NCBI RefSeq assembly: GCF_002557795.1
Contig: NZ_CP023777.1
Span: 1,566,001-1,630,000, forward strand
Direction: 5' to 3'
Length of the DNA: 64,000 bases
From: Chitinophaga caeni
GTDB taxonomy: Bacteria > Bacteroidota > Bacteroidia > Chitinophagales > Chitinophagaceae
The position numbers and the translations under genes are program-made. Of the stretch, positions 35,816 to 44,094 are shown one piece after another. The notes under the pieces were generated by a model, which made no database searches, was not told the DNA's origin, and saw only the letters and a list, made by a program, of their open reading frames with translations. Position 1 is the first letter of the stretch, and each line of letters opens with the position of its first letter.

Positions 35816-38800
35816 ATGAACTTACAGGCAGTTTTACAATTATTTCAACGAGACGCTCGCCTGGTTAAGCTGGTGCAGGGTTTTCAAAATCCAGCATCGG
35901 CCAATTTCCATTTGACAGGCTTGAGCGGTAGCGCTATCAATTTCGTAGCGGTAAACACATGGGCTAATGCCGATGTGAACCATCTGTTTATATTGAATGA
36001 CCGCGAAGAGGCAGCGTATTTTCAAAACGACTTCGAGCACCTGAGCGGGGCTTTGGATGTTTTTTATTTCCCGGATTCCTTTAAGAAAACAGGGTTGTTC
36101 GATGAAATTAATAATAGCCATAGTATGCTCCGCACGGAAGCCCTGATGAAATTCACGGGTGAGCAAGTGCATAAAAAAGTGTTGGTAACATACCCTGAAG
36201 CGCTTTGGGAGAAAGTGGCGGTATCAACAGCTTATAGCGCCAGCACGATCCAGCTCAAACTGGGGGATGCGCTGGATGTAGATCAGCTTTTGGAAAAATT
36301 AGTGGGTTGGGGTTTTGAGCATAGTGATTTCGTGTATGAACCGGGACAGTTTGCCTTGCGTGGCGGGATCCTGGATATTTATTCATTCGGTAATGAAAAA
36401 CCATACCGGGTGGAGTTATTCGGTGATGAAATTGATTCTATCAGGATATTTGATCCCGCTTCACAGTTGAGTGAGCGAAAATTAACGCAAGTTACACTGA
36501 TCGCGAATATGGATACCCGTACCGGTGAGCACCAGAAATCTTCATTACTGGAGTTTTTGCCTGCTAATACAGTTGTTTGGATCAAAGATCCGGCATATGT
36601 AACGGGAGTGATCCGCCAAATGGAGCAAAAGTTGGCTGATTGGTTAGAATTGGGTCACAGTGTTAGGGTGAACGAAGAAGAGACCCTTTACCTGAAGGAA
36701 AGCGATTTCGAGAAAGCGGATCGTTTGCTGGAACAGCTGGAAGGTATGCACAGTGTAGTTTTCGGGCAGAAATATAGCTTCGAGGGTAATACTTCGCCTA
36801 TTGAAACAATTGAGTATAAAACCTCGGAACAGCCGGTTTTTAACCGTCAATTTGAATTGTTAATCAAGGATTTTGCCCAACTGAATGCGCAAAAATATAA
36901 CCTGTTTATCTTCGCTGAAAATCCCAAGCAACTGGAACGTTTGCGGAGCATCTTCGAGGATCTGAAAGCTGAATTTAGCTTTTACCCAATACCGGTGGCA
37001 ATCAGCAGCGGTTTTACAGATCATGATCTTAAAATTGCCTGTTACACGGATCACCAAATATTCCAAAGGTATCATAAGTATAAACTTAAGGCGGCTTATA
37101 GCAAGAGTAAGGCCATTACGCTGAAAACTTTGAAGGAGTTGCAACCCGGGGATTATGTAACGCATATCGATCACGGGGTAGGGATGTACAGTGGTTTGCA
37201 AAAAATCGAGGTGGGTGGAAAGATGCAGGAAGCGATCAGGATCATTTATAAGAATAATGACCTGCTGTATGTCAATATTAACTCCTTACATAAAATCAGT
37301 AAATACACGGGCAAAGAAGGTGTTGAACCCCGTGTTAATAAGCTGGGCAGCGATGCCTGGGATAAGCTGAAAGAAAAGGCTAAAACAGAGGTAAAAGATA
37401 TAGCAAAAGACCTGATCCGGTTGTATGCCGCGCGTAAGGCCCAGCAGGGCTTCGCACATACGCCCGATACTTACCTCCAAACGGAATTGGAAGCTTCCTT
37501 TATTTATGAAGATACGCCCGATCAAGCGAAAGCAACTTCGGATGTAAAACGTGATATGGAATCTCCTGCACCGATGGATCGATTGGTATGCGGTGATGTG
37601 GGTTTCGGTAAAACGGAAGTGGCTATCAGGGCGGCGTTCAAAACTTTGGCCGATGGAAAACAGGCCGCCGTATTGGTACCAACAACGATTTTAGCTTTCC
37701 AACACTATAAAACTTTTTCCGATAGGCTCAAGGATTTCCCTTGCACGGTTGATTACCTGAACCGTTTTAAATCTACCAAGCAAAAAAAGGAAACCCTGCA
37801 AAAGCTGGCCGAAGGAAAAGTTGATATTATTATCGGTACGCATGCCTTGCTAGGAAAAGATATCAAATTTAAGGATCTCGGTGTGCTGGTAATCGATGAA
37901 GAACAAAAGTTCGGGGTAAGCGCCAAGGAGAAACTAAAGCAACTCAAAATAAATGTAGATACATTAACACTAACGGCAACGCCCATCCCAAGAACACTGC
38001 AATTTTCTTTGATGGGTGCAAGGGATTTATCGATTATCAATACGCCGCCACCAAACAGGCAGCCTATTGAAACCGAGGTGCAGGTATTTAATCCCGATGC
38101 TATACGTGATGCGATCTATTTTGAAGCGGAGCGCGGGGGACAGGTTTATTTCATACATAACCGCGTTAAAGGTTTGGCTGAAATGGCAGGATTGATACAG
38201 CAACTTTGTCCCGATTTGAGTATTGCTACGGCACATGGACAGATGGAGGGGCATAAGTTGGAAGAAGTGATCATGGACTTTATCGAGCGGAAATATGATG
38301 TGCTGGTATGTACTAACATCGTGGAAAGCGGGGTAGATATTCCGAATGCCAATACGATCATTATCAATAATGCTCACCATTTTGGTTTGAGTGATCTACA
38401 CCAATTACGGGGTAGGGTAGGACGGAGTAATAAAAAGGCGTTCTGTTACTTGCTAGCGCCACCTATGAGTACATTGCCGGGCGATAGTAGGAAGCGTCTT
38501 CAAACCTTGGAGCAACATAGTGAACTGGGAAGCGGCTTCCAAATTGCGATGCGTGACCTGGATATCCGTGGCGCAGGGAATTTGTTAGGAGGACAGCAAA
38601 GTGGTTTTATAGCTGAAATCGGATTCGACATGTATCAGAAGATACTTGATGAAGCAATCCGTGAATTGAAACAAACAGAGTTCCGCGACCTATTTAAAGA
38701 GCAGCTAGAAGAGAAGAAGGATTTTGTTAGTGATTGTACCATAGATACGGATTTGGAAATACTGATCCCTGATTCATATGTTGAAAGTATACAGGAACGT

Positions 38801-39187
38801 TTGAACTTATACCAAGAGTTAGATAATATTACCCTGGAGGATAAGCTGGTGGAATTTGCCAAAGGTATGGAAGATCGCTTTGGTCCTATGCCGGAACCGG
38901 TTAAAGATCTATTTACGATGATCCGCAGCCGTTGGATGGCTATACGTTTAGGTTTTGAAAAGTTGATGTTGAAAGATGAAACGATGCGTTGTTACTTTAT
39001 TAACAACCCTGATTCTCCATATTTCGAATCGCCAACTTTCAACCACATTTTACAATATATTCAAACACGCACCAATAACGCCAAACTTAAACAAGTCGGC
39101 AAAAACTTCATGTTAGTCATAACGAAAATGACCAACATGACAGACGTTTACAACTTCTTAAAAGTTATGCACGACAGCGAAAAATAA
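35816..39187 (+). CDS. mfd: Transcription-repair coupling factor Mfd
   Basis: DNA translocase of 1123 residues that removes stalled RNA polymerase and recruits UvrA. It has an N-terminal UvrB-like region (FVYEPGQFALRGGILDIY). The RNA-polymerase-interacting CarD-like domain is GDYVTHIDHGVGMYSGLQ. The helicase core has Walker A CGDVGFGKTEVA, DEEQ in place of DEAD, and TATPIPRTL. The TRG region and C-terminal TRCF domain follow. The length is normal for Bacteroidota. It is monocistronic, with a terminator after two 13-bp tandem repeats. Confidence 0.97.
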   Translation: MNLQAVLQLFQRDARLVKLVQGFQNPASANFHLTGLSGSAINFVAVNTWANADVNHLFILNDREEAAYFQNDFEHLSGALDVFYFPDSFKKTGLFDEINNSHSMLRTEALMKFTGEQVHKKVLVTYPEALWEKVAVSTAYSASTIQLKLGDALDVDQLLEKLVGWGFEHSDFVYEPGQFALRGGILDIYSFGNEKPYRVELFGDEIDSIRIFDPASQLSERKLTQVTLIANMDTRTGEHQKSSLLEFLPANTVVWIKDPAYVTGVIRQMEQKLADWLELGHSVRVNEEETLYLKESDFEKADRLLEQLEGMHSVVFGQKYSFEGNTSPIETIEYKTSEQPVFNRQFELLIKDFAQLNAQKYNLFIFAENPKQLERLRSIFEDLKAEFSFYPIPVAISSGFTDHDLKIACYTDHQIFQRYHKYKLKAAYSKSKAITLKTLKELQPGDYVTHIDHGVGMYSGLQKIEVGGKMQEAIRIIYKNNDLLYVNINSLHKISKYTGKEGVEPRVNKLGSDAWDKLKEKAKTEVKDIAKDLIRLYAARKAQQGFAHTPDTYLQTELEASFIYEDTPDQAKATSDVKRDMESPAPMDRLVCGDVGFGKTEVAIRAAFKTLADGKQAAVLVPTTILAFQHYKTFSDRLKDFPCTVDYLNRFKSTKQKKETLQKLAEGKVDIIIGTHALLGKDIKFKDLGVLVIDEEQKFGVSAKEKLKQLKINVDTLTLTATPIPRTLQFSLMGARDLSIINTPPPNRQPIETEVQVFNPDAIRDAIYFEAERGGQVYFIHNRVKGLAEMAGLIQQLCPDLSIATAHGQMEGHKLEEVIMDFIERKYDVLVCTNIVESGVDIPNANTIIINNAHHFGLSDLHQLRGRVGRSNKKAFCYLLAPPMSTLPGDSRKRLQTLEQHSELGSGFQIAMRDLDIRGAGNLLGGQQSGFIAEIGFDMYQKILDEAIRELKQTEFRDLFKEQLEEKKDFVSDCTIDTDLEILIPDSYVESIQERLNLYQELDNITLEDKLVEFAKGMEDRFGPMPEPVKDLFTMIRSRWMAIRLGFEKLMLKDETMRCYFINNPDSPYFESPTFNHILQYIQTRTNNAKLKQVGKNFMLVITKMTNMTDVYNFLKVMHDSEK

Positions 39188-39210
39188 AACAGGAATATAA
39201 AACAGGAATA
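39185..39210 (+). repeat. Tandem 13-bp duplication at the mfd 3' end
   Basis: TAAAACAGGAATA occurs twice without a gap, beginning in the mfd stop codon. It is a simple local duplication. Confidence 0.8.
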
Positions 39211-39242
39211 TAATAGAAGTAACATCACTAGTTTATAGATTT

Positions 39243-39277
39243 AAAAGCGAAGGAAAATATTAACCCTTCGCTTTTTT
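39243..39277 (+). terminator. Rho-independent terminator after mfd
   Basis: Stem AAAAGCGAAGG / CCTTCGCTTTT followed by TT, 55 bp after the mfd stop. Confidence 0.85.
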
Positions 39278-39390
39278 AAAATTAAAAACGAGGAAAACTA
39301 CATTCATATCAAGTATTGTCCTATAATCTAATTACCCTATATTTGAGTAGTATAAAAAGATAGTACGCAATCCTGTTAATTCCATAAAAC

Positions 39391-39434
39391 GATAAAATCC
39401 GTGAAATCCGTGTCGTCCGATAAAAATCCGTGAA
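39391..39434 (+). repeat. AAATCCGTG triplicate motif in intergenic region
   Basis: AAATCCGTG occurs at 39395, 39404 and 39424, the first two adjoining. It lies in the 400-bp gap between mfd and the SIMPL gene, a stretch in which I see no gene. Its function is unknown. Confidence 0.55.
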
Positions 39435-39587
39435 CCTTGTTAAAGTTTTCTTAACGCTGTAACATTCTTACCAGTAAACCGTTTCATCCGGTTAATCAAG
39501 AAAGAAAACAGTGATAATTTTTTTTGGTACACTTATGGAATACCGAGATAAAGTTGCATCCTAATATTGAAACTAAAATTGAAAAAG

Positions 39588-40307
39588 ATGAAAAAGTTAA
39601 TGTTACTTGTGTTAGCAGCTGTAGGTTTATCTACAGCAGTAATGGCTCAAACTGAAAATCAAAAACCCGTGAAAAAAATAGAAGTTAACGGCTCTGCTGA
39701 AATGGAAATTACCCCGGATGAAATTTACGTGAGCATCACCTTAAGGGAGTACAAGAAAAAGAACGGTAGAAAGGTAACCATCACTACGCTTGAACAACAA
39801 TTACAAAAGGCGGTGAACGAAGCGGGCATCCCGAAGGAAAATTTCACCATCGAAAATGTGTTCGGTTATAATAGCGACTACTGGTGGAGAAAAAAGAAAG
39901 ATGATGAAGAGTTCATGGCGCGCAAGCAATACCGTTTGAAAGTGGGAGACCTTAACAAGATCAACGCCATTATGGCGAAAGTGGATGATGATGGTATTGA
40001 AAGTGTAAATGTATCTTCTTATACCAGCAGCAAGATGGAAGAATACCGTAAGGAAGTTAAGATCAAGGCTTTGCAGGCTGCTAAAGCAAAAGCAGGGTAT
40101 TTATTAAGCGGTATCGGGGAAAACCTGGGTGGAGTAATTGAAGTTCGGGAAGTGAATACTGATAATTACAGCGATGTTCGCCCGGTTGCCATGTACGCTA
40201 ATACTATGGCCCGTAAAGCTGAAGCTGCCGATGTTCCGGATTCAGATATCAGTTTTAAAACGATCAAGATCAGGGCTGAAGTATATGCTGTCTTCGGTAT
40301 AAAATAA
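39588..40307 (+). CDS. SIMPL domain-containing exported protein
   Basis: Exported protein of 239 residues with a signal peptide (KKLMLLVLAAVGLSTAVMAQ) and one SIMPL (DUF541) domain: KIEVNGSAEMEITPDEIYVSI, then QLQKAVNEAGIPKENFTI, and ALQAAKAKAGYLLSGIGENLGGVIEV. SIMPL proteins form large periplasmic assemblies in some bacteria and are linked to oxidative stress; a role here is not shown. Start ATG 39588 gives the best signal peptide; an in-frame TTG lies 7 codons upstream. It is monocistronic. Confidence 0.88.
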   Translation: MKKLMLLVLAAVGLSTAVMAQTENQKPVKKIEVNGSAEMEITPDEIYVSITLREYKKKNGRKVTITTLEQQLQKAVNEAGIPKENFTIENVFGYNSDYWWRKKKDDEEFMARKQYRLKVGDLNKINAIMAKVDDDGIESVNVSSYTSSKMEEYRKEVKIKALQAAKAKAGYLLSGIGENLGGVIEVREVNTDNYSDVRPVAMYANTMARKAEAADVPDSDISFKTIKIRAEVYAVFGIK

Positions 40308-40333
40308 TACTATATCAATCCAAAAAATAAAAA

Positions 40334-40365
40334 AGGGCGGCAAAAATTCCTGTTTTTGCCGCCCT
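40334..40365. terminator. Strong hairpin terminator after SIMPL gene
   Basis: Perfect 13-bp stem AGGGCGGCAAAAA / TTTTTGCCGCCCT with a 6-nt loop. The T-run is on the minus-strand side, so it may work best for minus-strand transcription. Confidence 0.75.
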
Positions 40366-40469
40366 GCATTAGTAGCCAATCCACAAGCGCGTTACTACGC
40401 AAGGGTGCCTAATGCAACGTCCGTTAATTGATTCCTTGTCCCTCTGAACTTTACTCTCTATTTTGCACT

Positions 40470-40540
40470 CAATATGATCATGTGTGTGATGATCACATTG
40501 TAGTAATGTAGATCTGTTTGAAGCAGATATGGTTACATTT
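40470..40540 (+). other. Two adjacent inverted repeats, possible structured RNA
   Basis: In the 290-bp gap, CAATATGATCAT (40470-40481) faces ATGATCACATTG (40489-40500) with 11 of 12 pairs. Directly after, AATGTA (40505-40510) pairs with TACATT (40534-40539), enclosing ATCTG/CAGAT, and runs into TTTTTT. This could be a small RNA with terminator, a pair of operators, or chance. I recognise no family. Confidence 0.3.
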
Positions 40541-40598
40541 TTTGAAAGATTACGAGAGTATCACATGACTCGTAGCCGTTGTAGGTTTTCTATTTTAA

Positions 40599-41084
40599 TC
40601 AGTCAAATGCCGCGCTAAATTTGCCTTCCGTAATATCAAGAAAGCCCCCGTTCTCAGCATCGCTGACAACGCGTCCGGAAAAAGTGCCTTCGATGATCTT
40701 ACCATCCAGCTTGGTAATGGTTACAATAGCGTTACCACCTTGTAAAAAGGAATTGTATTCAGTGCCGAACATACTCACGGAGTATGAAATTGAAACGTAA
40801 GTATCCATGTCGGGATTATTGCTATACATCCCGGTACTTGGACTTTTAGAAGGAATTTTTAGTGTAAAGCCCACTAGTCCCCCGCCGAGATTTCCGGCGC
40901 TAACGCTGAAAGTTGTATGGGTGCTGGAAGAATCGAACCTGAGCGCCGTGGCATAATTGCCGGTAAATGTTGAATCGTTGATCAACATAGTTATGGAACC
41001 GGCAGGCTTATCGGATTCCTTCGTGCAAGCCGTAAAGCATAATATAGCCACTAAGCCCGCTAGGAGGGATAGCTTTAATTTCAT
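40599..41084 (-). CDS. Putative lipoprotein, paralogue A
   Basis: Lipoprotein of 161 residues. The signal peptide ends FTAC (lipobox, C20). The mature domain is beta-rich, with a conserved end IEGTFSGRVV...LDITEGKFSA. The same closing pattern (GTFSG...ITDGKF) occurs in the neighbouring upstream gene, so the two are paralogues. It resembles DUF6252-type lipoproteins of Bacteroidota, a low-certainty match. It is probably exposed at the outer membrane. Function is unknown. Confidence 0.7.
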   Translation of the reverse strand: MKLKLSLLAGLVAILCFTACTKESDKPAGSITMLINDSTFTGNYATALRFDSSSTHTTFSVSAGNLGGGLVGFTLKIPSKSPSTGMYSNNPDMDTYVSISYSVSMFGTEYNSFLQGGNAIVTITKLDGKIIEGTFSGRVVSDAENGGFLDITEGKFSAAFD

Positions 41085-41130
41085 AGGTATAGGTATAAAT
41101 TATAAAACTGGTCTTTTCAAAATTTAGCTA

Positions 41131-41757
41131 TTACTGGGCGTAGCTAACGTTAAACTTACCATCGGTTATTTGTACCGAATTGCCGCTCATCGCGTTAGTC
41201 ATTTTACCCGAAAAAGTTCCTTTCGCTATTTTGTTTTGAGTATCTACAGCAGTTATTTTAATAGTGAAAGTTTTATTGTCTTGCGGATCCGTAGCATAAC
41301 CATCGCTGGAGCTGGCGTCATTGATATAGGTACCTGCAATCATTTTGGAAAGATCCGCGGCGACGAAATTTGTATAAGTGCCTACTACGGGGTCATCCCC
41401 GTTAATAGAAATGTTTAAGTTTAAGGCTTTCTTACCATCAGCACTAGTACCCATCAAATAGAAACCTTTTCCTACTTGCTCGGGTTCACGAATGGCCGCG
41501 CTAATATTAGCCGAGTCGAACGAAACACTATTTCCATCTGCCTTAAAATCTAGGTAAATGCTGGATGATACGGAATCGGTTGGGTTTTCTCCACCATCTT
41601 CCCCGCCGTTATCTCCCCCGTTGTTTCCCCCGCCATTGTTATCCAGCCCGCCGGCATTGGCAATAGCTTCTTCGAAAGTATCTTTTTCACAGGCGTTAAA
41701 TAAGCCAACTGAAAGCACCAGGCACGTTAGCAGGATGAAAGTAGTTTTAAGTTGCAT
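41131..41757 (-). CDS. Putative lipoprotein, paralogue B, with Gly/Asn/Glu linker
   Basis: Lipoprotein of 208 residues with lipobox FNAC (C23) and a low-complexity Gly/Asn/Asp/Glu linker (about 36-60, e.g. NNGGGNNGGDNGGEDGG). A beta-rich domain follows, ending GTFSGKMTNAMSGNSVQITDGKFNV. The domain matches paralogue A, 46 bp downstream on the same strand. The flexible linker suggests the domain is held away from the membrane. Transcription of the pair together is likely. Function is unknown. Confidence 0.7.
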   Translation of the reverse strand: MQLKTTFILLTCLVLSVGLFNACEKDTFEEAIANAGGLDNNGGGNNGGDNGGEDGGENPTDSVSSSIYLDFKADGNSVSFDSANISAAIREPEQVGKGFYLMGTSADGKKALNLNISINGDDPVVGTYTNFVAADLSKMIAGTYINDASSSDGYATDPQDNKTFTIKITAVDTQNKIAKGTFSGKMTNAMSGNSVQITDGKFNVSYAQ

Positions 41758-41911
41758 AGCAATAGAAATATGGTGTAAAAAAGCTAAAATCTTAATGCAA
41801 TATATTAAAAATAATTAAAATTAATCAATTTATGAATTGGATTTTTAGATTATGTGTTTAAGTATTGATTATGAATAACTAATAATGCAGTGTTTGGAGG
41901 GATAAAATAAA

Positions 41912-41943
41912 AAAGCAGGTCATTGTATGTAATGACCTGCTTT
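41912..41943 (-). terminator. Rho-independent terminator after gyrB
   Basis: Stem AAAGCAGGTCATT / AATGACCTGCTTT with a 6-nt loop. On the minus strand it is followed by TTTTATTTTATC, 21 bp after the gyrB stop. Confidence 0.85.
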
Positions 41944-41964
41944 ATATAAAGTGCAATAAATTTT

Positions 41965-43944
41965 TTAGGCGTCAATCTTAGCATATTTAGCATGTGATTC
42001 GATGAATTCCCTACGTGGAGGTACTTCATCGCCCATCAACATGCTGAATACTCTATCTGCTTCAGCGGCGCTTTCAATCGTAATTTGCTTGAGCGTGCGA
42101 ACATCCGGATTCATGGTAGTATCCCATAATTGTTCGGCATTCATCTCACCCAAACCTTTGTATCGCTGCACGTGCACGTTATCTTCTTTACCGCCACCGG
42201 CTAATTCCTTGATTGCCGCGAGGCGTTGTTCCTCGGTCCAGCAGTAAGTTTGTTCCTTGCCTTTTTTCACGAGGTACAAAGGTGGCTGGGCGAGGTATAC
42301 GTAACCTTGTTCTACCAAGGCTTTCATATACCTGAACACGAATGTGAGGATCAGCGTCGCGATATGGCTACCATCCACGTCGGCATCCGTCATGATAATC
42401 AGTTTATGATATCTTAATTTAGTTAAGTTCAATGCCTTATCATCTTCTTCCGTGCCGATGGTAACACCGAGCGCTGTAAAGATATTCTTGATCTCTTCGT
42501 TTTCGTAAATCTTGTGTTCCATGGCTTTCTCCACGTTCAGGATCTTACCCCTTAACGGCAGGATCGCCTGGTAATTCCTGTTACGCCCTTGTTTGGCAGT
42601 ACCACCCGCCGAATCTCCTTCGACTAGGAACAATTCACATTTTCCAGGGTCATTGTCAGAGCAGTCGGCCAATTTACCCGGCAAGCCGCTTCCGGTCATC
42701 ACGCTTTTCCTTTGCACCAGTTGGCGGGCTTTACGGGCCGCTTCCCGGGCTTGTGCCGCCAATACCACCTTGTTGATGATCATCTTGGCTTCGCGTGGAT
42801 GTTCTTCTAAGTAGGCTTCCAAAACACCTGCTACGGCGCTATCAACAACGCCCATTACATCGGAGTTACCCAGTTTGGTTTTGGTTTGACCTTCAAATTG
42901 CGGTTCCGGCACTTTTACGGAGATGACCGCGCTTAATCCTTCGCGGAAGTCATCACCCGTTACTTCTACCTTGGATTTTTCGAATAATTTATTCTTATCA
43001 CCATACGATTTAAATACGCGGGTTATAGCTCTACGGAAACCGGCTACATGAGTACCGCCCTCGATGGTGTTAATATTATTTACATAAGAGAAAATATGCT
43101 CATTGAAAGAGTCGTTATAAAGCAAGGCCACTTCCACGGCAACATTTGAAGGCGCATCATGTGCATCGATAAATATTGGTTCGGGGATTAAAGGGTTCCT
43201 GCGGCCGTTTTTGTCCAGCATCATCACGAACTCGTTGATACCGCCCTCGCTATAAAATTCCTCGCTTACCGGGTTGCCCAGGTCGTCTTTTTCACGATCA
43301 TCTGTTAAAATGATCTTGATTTTACGGTTCAGGTAAGCTAACTCGCGTAAACGTCCTGCTAAAATCTCGCGGCTATAGGTAGTTTCTTTGAATATCTCAC
43401 CATCCGGTTTGAAATGCACGGTAGTACCAGTTCTATTACTTTTCCCTACTACCCGAACGGGGTATTGCGGGATACCTTGATGGTATTCCTGTTCGAATAT
43501 TTTACCGTCCAGTTCAACGGTAACATGTAATGAAGAACTTAAAGCGTTCACGCAACTCACACCCACACCATGCAAACCGCCTGAAACCTTGTAAGAATTT
43601 TTGTCAAACTTACCACCGGCGTGTAAAACGGTCATAACCACTTCCAGGGCAGAACGGTTTTCCTTGGGGTGCATCCCGGTAGGGATACCGCGCCCATCAT
43701 CCTGTACCCTGATCGAGTTATCATCGCAGATGGTGACCTCGATATTTTTACAATAACCGGCAAGGGCCTCATCGATGGAGTTATCCACTACTTCGTACAC
43801 CAGGTGGTGTAAACCTTTGATACCGATGTCACCAATGTACATGGCAGGTCTTTTACGAACTGCTTCTAACCCTTCTAAAACCTGGATGCTACTTGCATCA
43901 TAGCCATTACTGGGGGCAGTTGTTTTCACTATTTCTTCACTCAT
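41965..43944 (-). CDS. gyrB: DNA gyrase subunit B
   Basis: ATP-hydrolysing subunit of 659 residues. The GHKL ATPase domain begins IQVLEGLEAVRKRPAMYIGD and has DDGRGIPTG and the GLHGVG motif. The transducer domain follows. The TOPRIM region has EGDSAGGTAKQGR and DADVDGSHI, and a short C-terminal tail ends the protein. The PLRGKILNVEKA segment and the short length favour GyrB over ParE. It introduces negative supercoils together with GyrA, which is not in the window. It has its own likely -7 box upstream and a terminator downstream. Confidence 0.96.
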   Translation of the reverse strand: MSEEIVKTTAPSNGYDASSIQVLEGLEAVRKRPAMYIGDIGIKGLHHLVYEVVDNSIDEALAGYCKNIEVTICDDNSIRVQDDGRGIPTGMHPKENRSALEVVMTVLHAGGKFDKNSYKVSGGLHGVGVSCVNALSSSLHVTVELDGKIFEQEYHQGIPQYPVRVVGKSNRTGTTVHFKPDGEIFKETTYSREILAGRLRELAYLNRKIKIILTDDREKDDLGNPVSEEFYSEGGINEFVMMLDKNGRRNPLIPEPIFIDAHDAPSNVAVEVALLYNDSFNEHIFSYVNNINTIEGGTHVAGFRRAITRVFKSYGDKNKLFEKSKVEVTGDDFREGLSAVISVKVPEPQFEGQTKTKLGNSDVMGVVDSAVAGVLEAYLEEHPREAKMIINKVVLAAQAREAARKARQLVQRKSVMTGSGLPGKLADCSDNDPGKCELFLVEGDSAGGTAKQGRNRNYQAILPLRGKILNVEKAMEHKIYENEEIKNIFTALGVTIGTEEDDKALNLTKLRYHKLIIMTDADVDGSHIATLILTFVFRYMKALVEQGYVYLAQPPLYLVKKGKEQTYCWTEEQRLAAIKELAGGGKEDNVHVQRYKGLGEMNAEQLWDTTMNPDVRTLKQITIESAAEADRVFSMLMGDEVPPRREFIESHAKYAKIDA

Positions 43945-43989
43945 ATTATTAGCTGAAATCTTTTTTAAACAAATCCGTAGGAAATCTCA

Positions 43990-43997
43990 CAAAAATA
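43990..43997 (-). promoter_or_regulatory. Possible -7 box for gyrB
   Basis: TATTTTTG on the minus strand, 45 bp upstream of the gyrB ATG. No convincing -33 TTG was found. Confidence 0.35.
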
Positions 43998-44094
43998 CAA
44001 AAAATCGGGCTAATAACCATAAAAAAAGCCCATAATAAAGCAGGTATGTGAACTGGGTAAAAGCTGCGATTTTACTGCGTTTGTAATATGGAAT

